NCBI GenBank assembly: GCA_964343355.1
Contig: CAYFJC010000054.1
Coordinates: 1-6,106, forward strand
Direction: 5' to 3'
Source: MED-G78 sp964343355
GTDB lineage: Bacteria; Pseudomonadota; Gammaproteobacteria; Magnimaribacterales; D2472
Length of the DNA stretch: 6,106 bases
A program made the translations under genes and the position numbers. The notes under the pieces were generated by a model. It saw only the letters and a program-made list of their open reading frames with translations. It did no database searches and had not been told where the DNA came from. Below are positions 5,079-6,106 of the stretch, piece after piece (within the stretch, counting starts at the first letter, position 1; each line of letters starts with the position of its first letter).

Positions 5079-6106
5079 ATGACCGATAAAAAGAACTCTA
5101 AATTCCCTACTGAAGCCGAAGTAGTTATTGTCGGTGTAGGTGGTATTGTTGGATCGATGCTTGCATATTGGCTAACAGAACTTGGCCAAAAAAATATCGT
5201 AGGCTTGGAGAAATCTACTATCATTCCTTCAGATATAGCATCAACCGCTCACGCTTCCGACTTTGTCTATAACACAACGCATGACAAATTAGGTTGTTGG
5301 GCAACCGACTTTAGTAGAAAGTTTTATGAAGACAATGGCTTCTTTCTAAAAAAAGGAGGTCTTGAAATCTGTCGGAAAGATGATGATGCGCGCTGGGAGG
5401 AGCTTAAGCGAAAGGTTGCATCAGGTAAAGCCTTTGGAACTAATGTCAGATTGATTTCTGCAGCCGAAGCTAAAGAAAAATTTCCTTTATTAGAAGAAGA
5501 ATCAATCCGCGGAGCAATGTGGGATCCGGATGCTGGTCTAGTAACACCCCGCTCACAAGATGTGGTGAACTTTGCCGTAGAAAGTGCGAAAGAGAAAGGT
5601 GCTCTTTCAACTTTCACTGATACGCCAGCTACAGGTTTTGAAATTGAGAATGGTCGCATTACTGGAGTCAAAACGGATAAGGGAATAATTAAAACTGACA
5701 AAGTTGTAATTGCATCGGGAATCTGGGGACCTTTAATAGGGAAAATGGCTGGCGTTCCAATTCCGCTCATGCCAGTGGAACATCCTTTATTATTTTTTGG
5801 CCCACTTCCAGAAATACAAGAAACAAAAGAATTACTCGTGTATCCACTGCTGCGTGATCAAGGTAATTCAGCTTATGTTAGAGATACGGGAAGACTTCAT
5901 GGAGGCATGCTTGAATGGGGTTTCTATGAGGATAAAGAGCCTCGATTAGTTGACCCTGAAGATATTGGGAATCCTACCAAGACTATGACTTCTGACTCAA
6001 TGAGATACCTAGATCTTGAACAAATTGCCGAACCTTTAGAAAAAGCATTTGAAACAACGCCTATACTTGCTGAGTTAGGCTGGGATGAAAAAAGTTCATT
6101 TAATGG
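5079..6106 (+). CDS. FAD-dependent oxidoreductase, dimethylglycine/sarcosine dehydrogenase family (partial, 3' end missing)
   Basis: The frame is open from ATG 5079 to the window edge (342 codons), so the C terminus is not seen. The family oxidatively demethylates N-methylated glycines and passes the one-carbon unit to tetrahydrofolate. Full-length members carry a GcvT-like folate domain of several hundred residues after the FAD domain. Visible features are the dinucleotide-binding segment VVIVGVGGIVGS (15-26), with Val20 where the first glycine of GxGxxG is usual; LEKS (43-46) ending the second strand; and STAHAS (55-60), whose His58 aligns with the histidine that covalently binds FAD in dimethylglycine dehydrogenase. 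WDPDAGLVTPRS and the later PLLRDQGNSAYVRD also match the family. A weak GAGAT at 5067-5071 is the only ribosome binding site. GC content and arginine codons differ from its neighbours. The exact substrate cannot be assigned; dimethylglycine, sarcosine or a related N-methyl compound are all possible. Confidence 0.82.
   Translation, partial: MTDKKNSKFPTEAEVVIVGVGGIVGSMLAYWLTELGQKNIVGLEKSTIIPSDIASTAHASDFVYNTTHDKLGCWATDFSRKFYEDNGFFLKKGGLEICRKDDDARWEELKRKVASGKAFGTNVRLISAAEAKEKFPLLEEESIRGAMWDPDAGLVTPRSQDVVNFAVESAKEKGALSTFTDTPATGFEIENGRITGVKTDKGIIKTDKVVIASGIWGPLIGKMAGVPIPLMPVEHPLLFFGPLPEIQETKELLVYPLLRDQGNSAYVRDTGRLHGGMLEWGFYEDKEPRLVDPEDIGNPTKTMTSDSMRYLDLEQIAEPLEKAFETTPILAELGWDEKSSFN

Noticed and set aside
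4991..5224. Minus-strand open frame of 77 codons with a hydrophobic stretch
   Set aside because: It runs antisense through the FAD-binding motif of the dehydrogenase; the hydrophobic residues arise from antisense of Lys/Glu-rich and AT-rich sequence. No ribosome site or family signature supports it.
5324..5770. Minus-strand open frame of 148 codons
   Set aside because: It is entirely antisense to the dehydrogenase coding sequence, with a Ser/Pro-rich, unstructured translation. The sense strand carries clear family motifs over the same bases.

Overview
The window is AT-rich and gene-dense and looks like ordinary chromosome from a streamlined, probably marine, gammaproteobacterium. The mutY-yggX pair, the glnL(ntrB)/glnG(ntrC) pair and a YibN-type membrane-anchored rhodanese all point to Gammaproteobacteria. 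The low GC, the tiny intergenic gaps and the overlapping start/stop codons suggest a SAR86-like or similar lineage, but that placement is inference. No rRNA, tRNA, CRISPR array, insertion sequence or phage gene was seen.

Layout. Bases 1-30 may hold the last codons of an upstream gene running into ntrB through a TAATG junction. ntrB (30-1118) and ntrC (1111-2490) overlap and form the nitrogen-response two-component system, a histidine kinase and its sigma-54 activator. Only 5 bp beyond, a rhodanese gene runs the opposite way (2912-2496). A 50 bp divergent region separates it from a forward set with ATGA overlaps: gpmA (2963-3589, glycolytic phosphoglycerate mutase), mutY (3586-4608, A/8-oxoG adenine glycosylase) and yggX (4605-4874, iron/Fe-S protection protein). 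A 204 bp gap (4875-5078) follows, the only sizeable non-coding stretch. It carries a perfect 9-bp-arm palindrome over a likely promoter, two further hairpins and a two-codon ORF behind a G-rich Shine-Dalgarno-like run. The window ends inside a long FAD-dependent oxidoreductase of the dimethylglycine/sarcosine dehydrogenase family (5079 to beyond 6106).

How the genes fit together. NtrB/NtrC would tune nitrogen assimilation. The last gene probably demethylates an N-methylated glycine-like compound, giving one-carbon units and reduced nitrogen, but nothing in the sequence shows that NtrC controls it. MutY needs a [4Fe-4S] cluster and YggX protects such clusters, which fits their coupling. The gene order ntrB-ntrC-...-rhodanese-phosphoglycerate mutase matches, from memory, a gammaproteobacterial arrangement in which the mutase is the unrelated cofactor-independent enzyme. 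Here the slot holds a short cofactor-dependent GpmA, the most interesting evolutionary observation. The other points worth attention are the structured leader before the dehydrogenase and that gene's different base composition and arginine codon use. I found no convincing undescribed multi-gene system.
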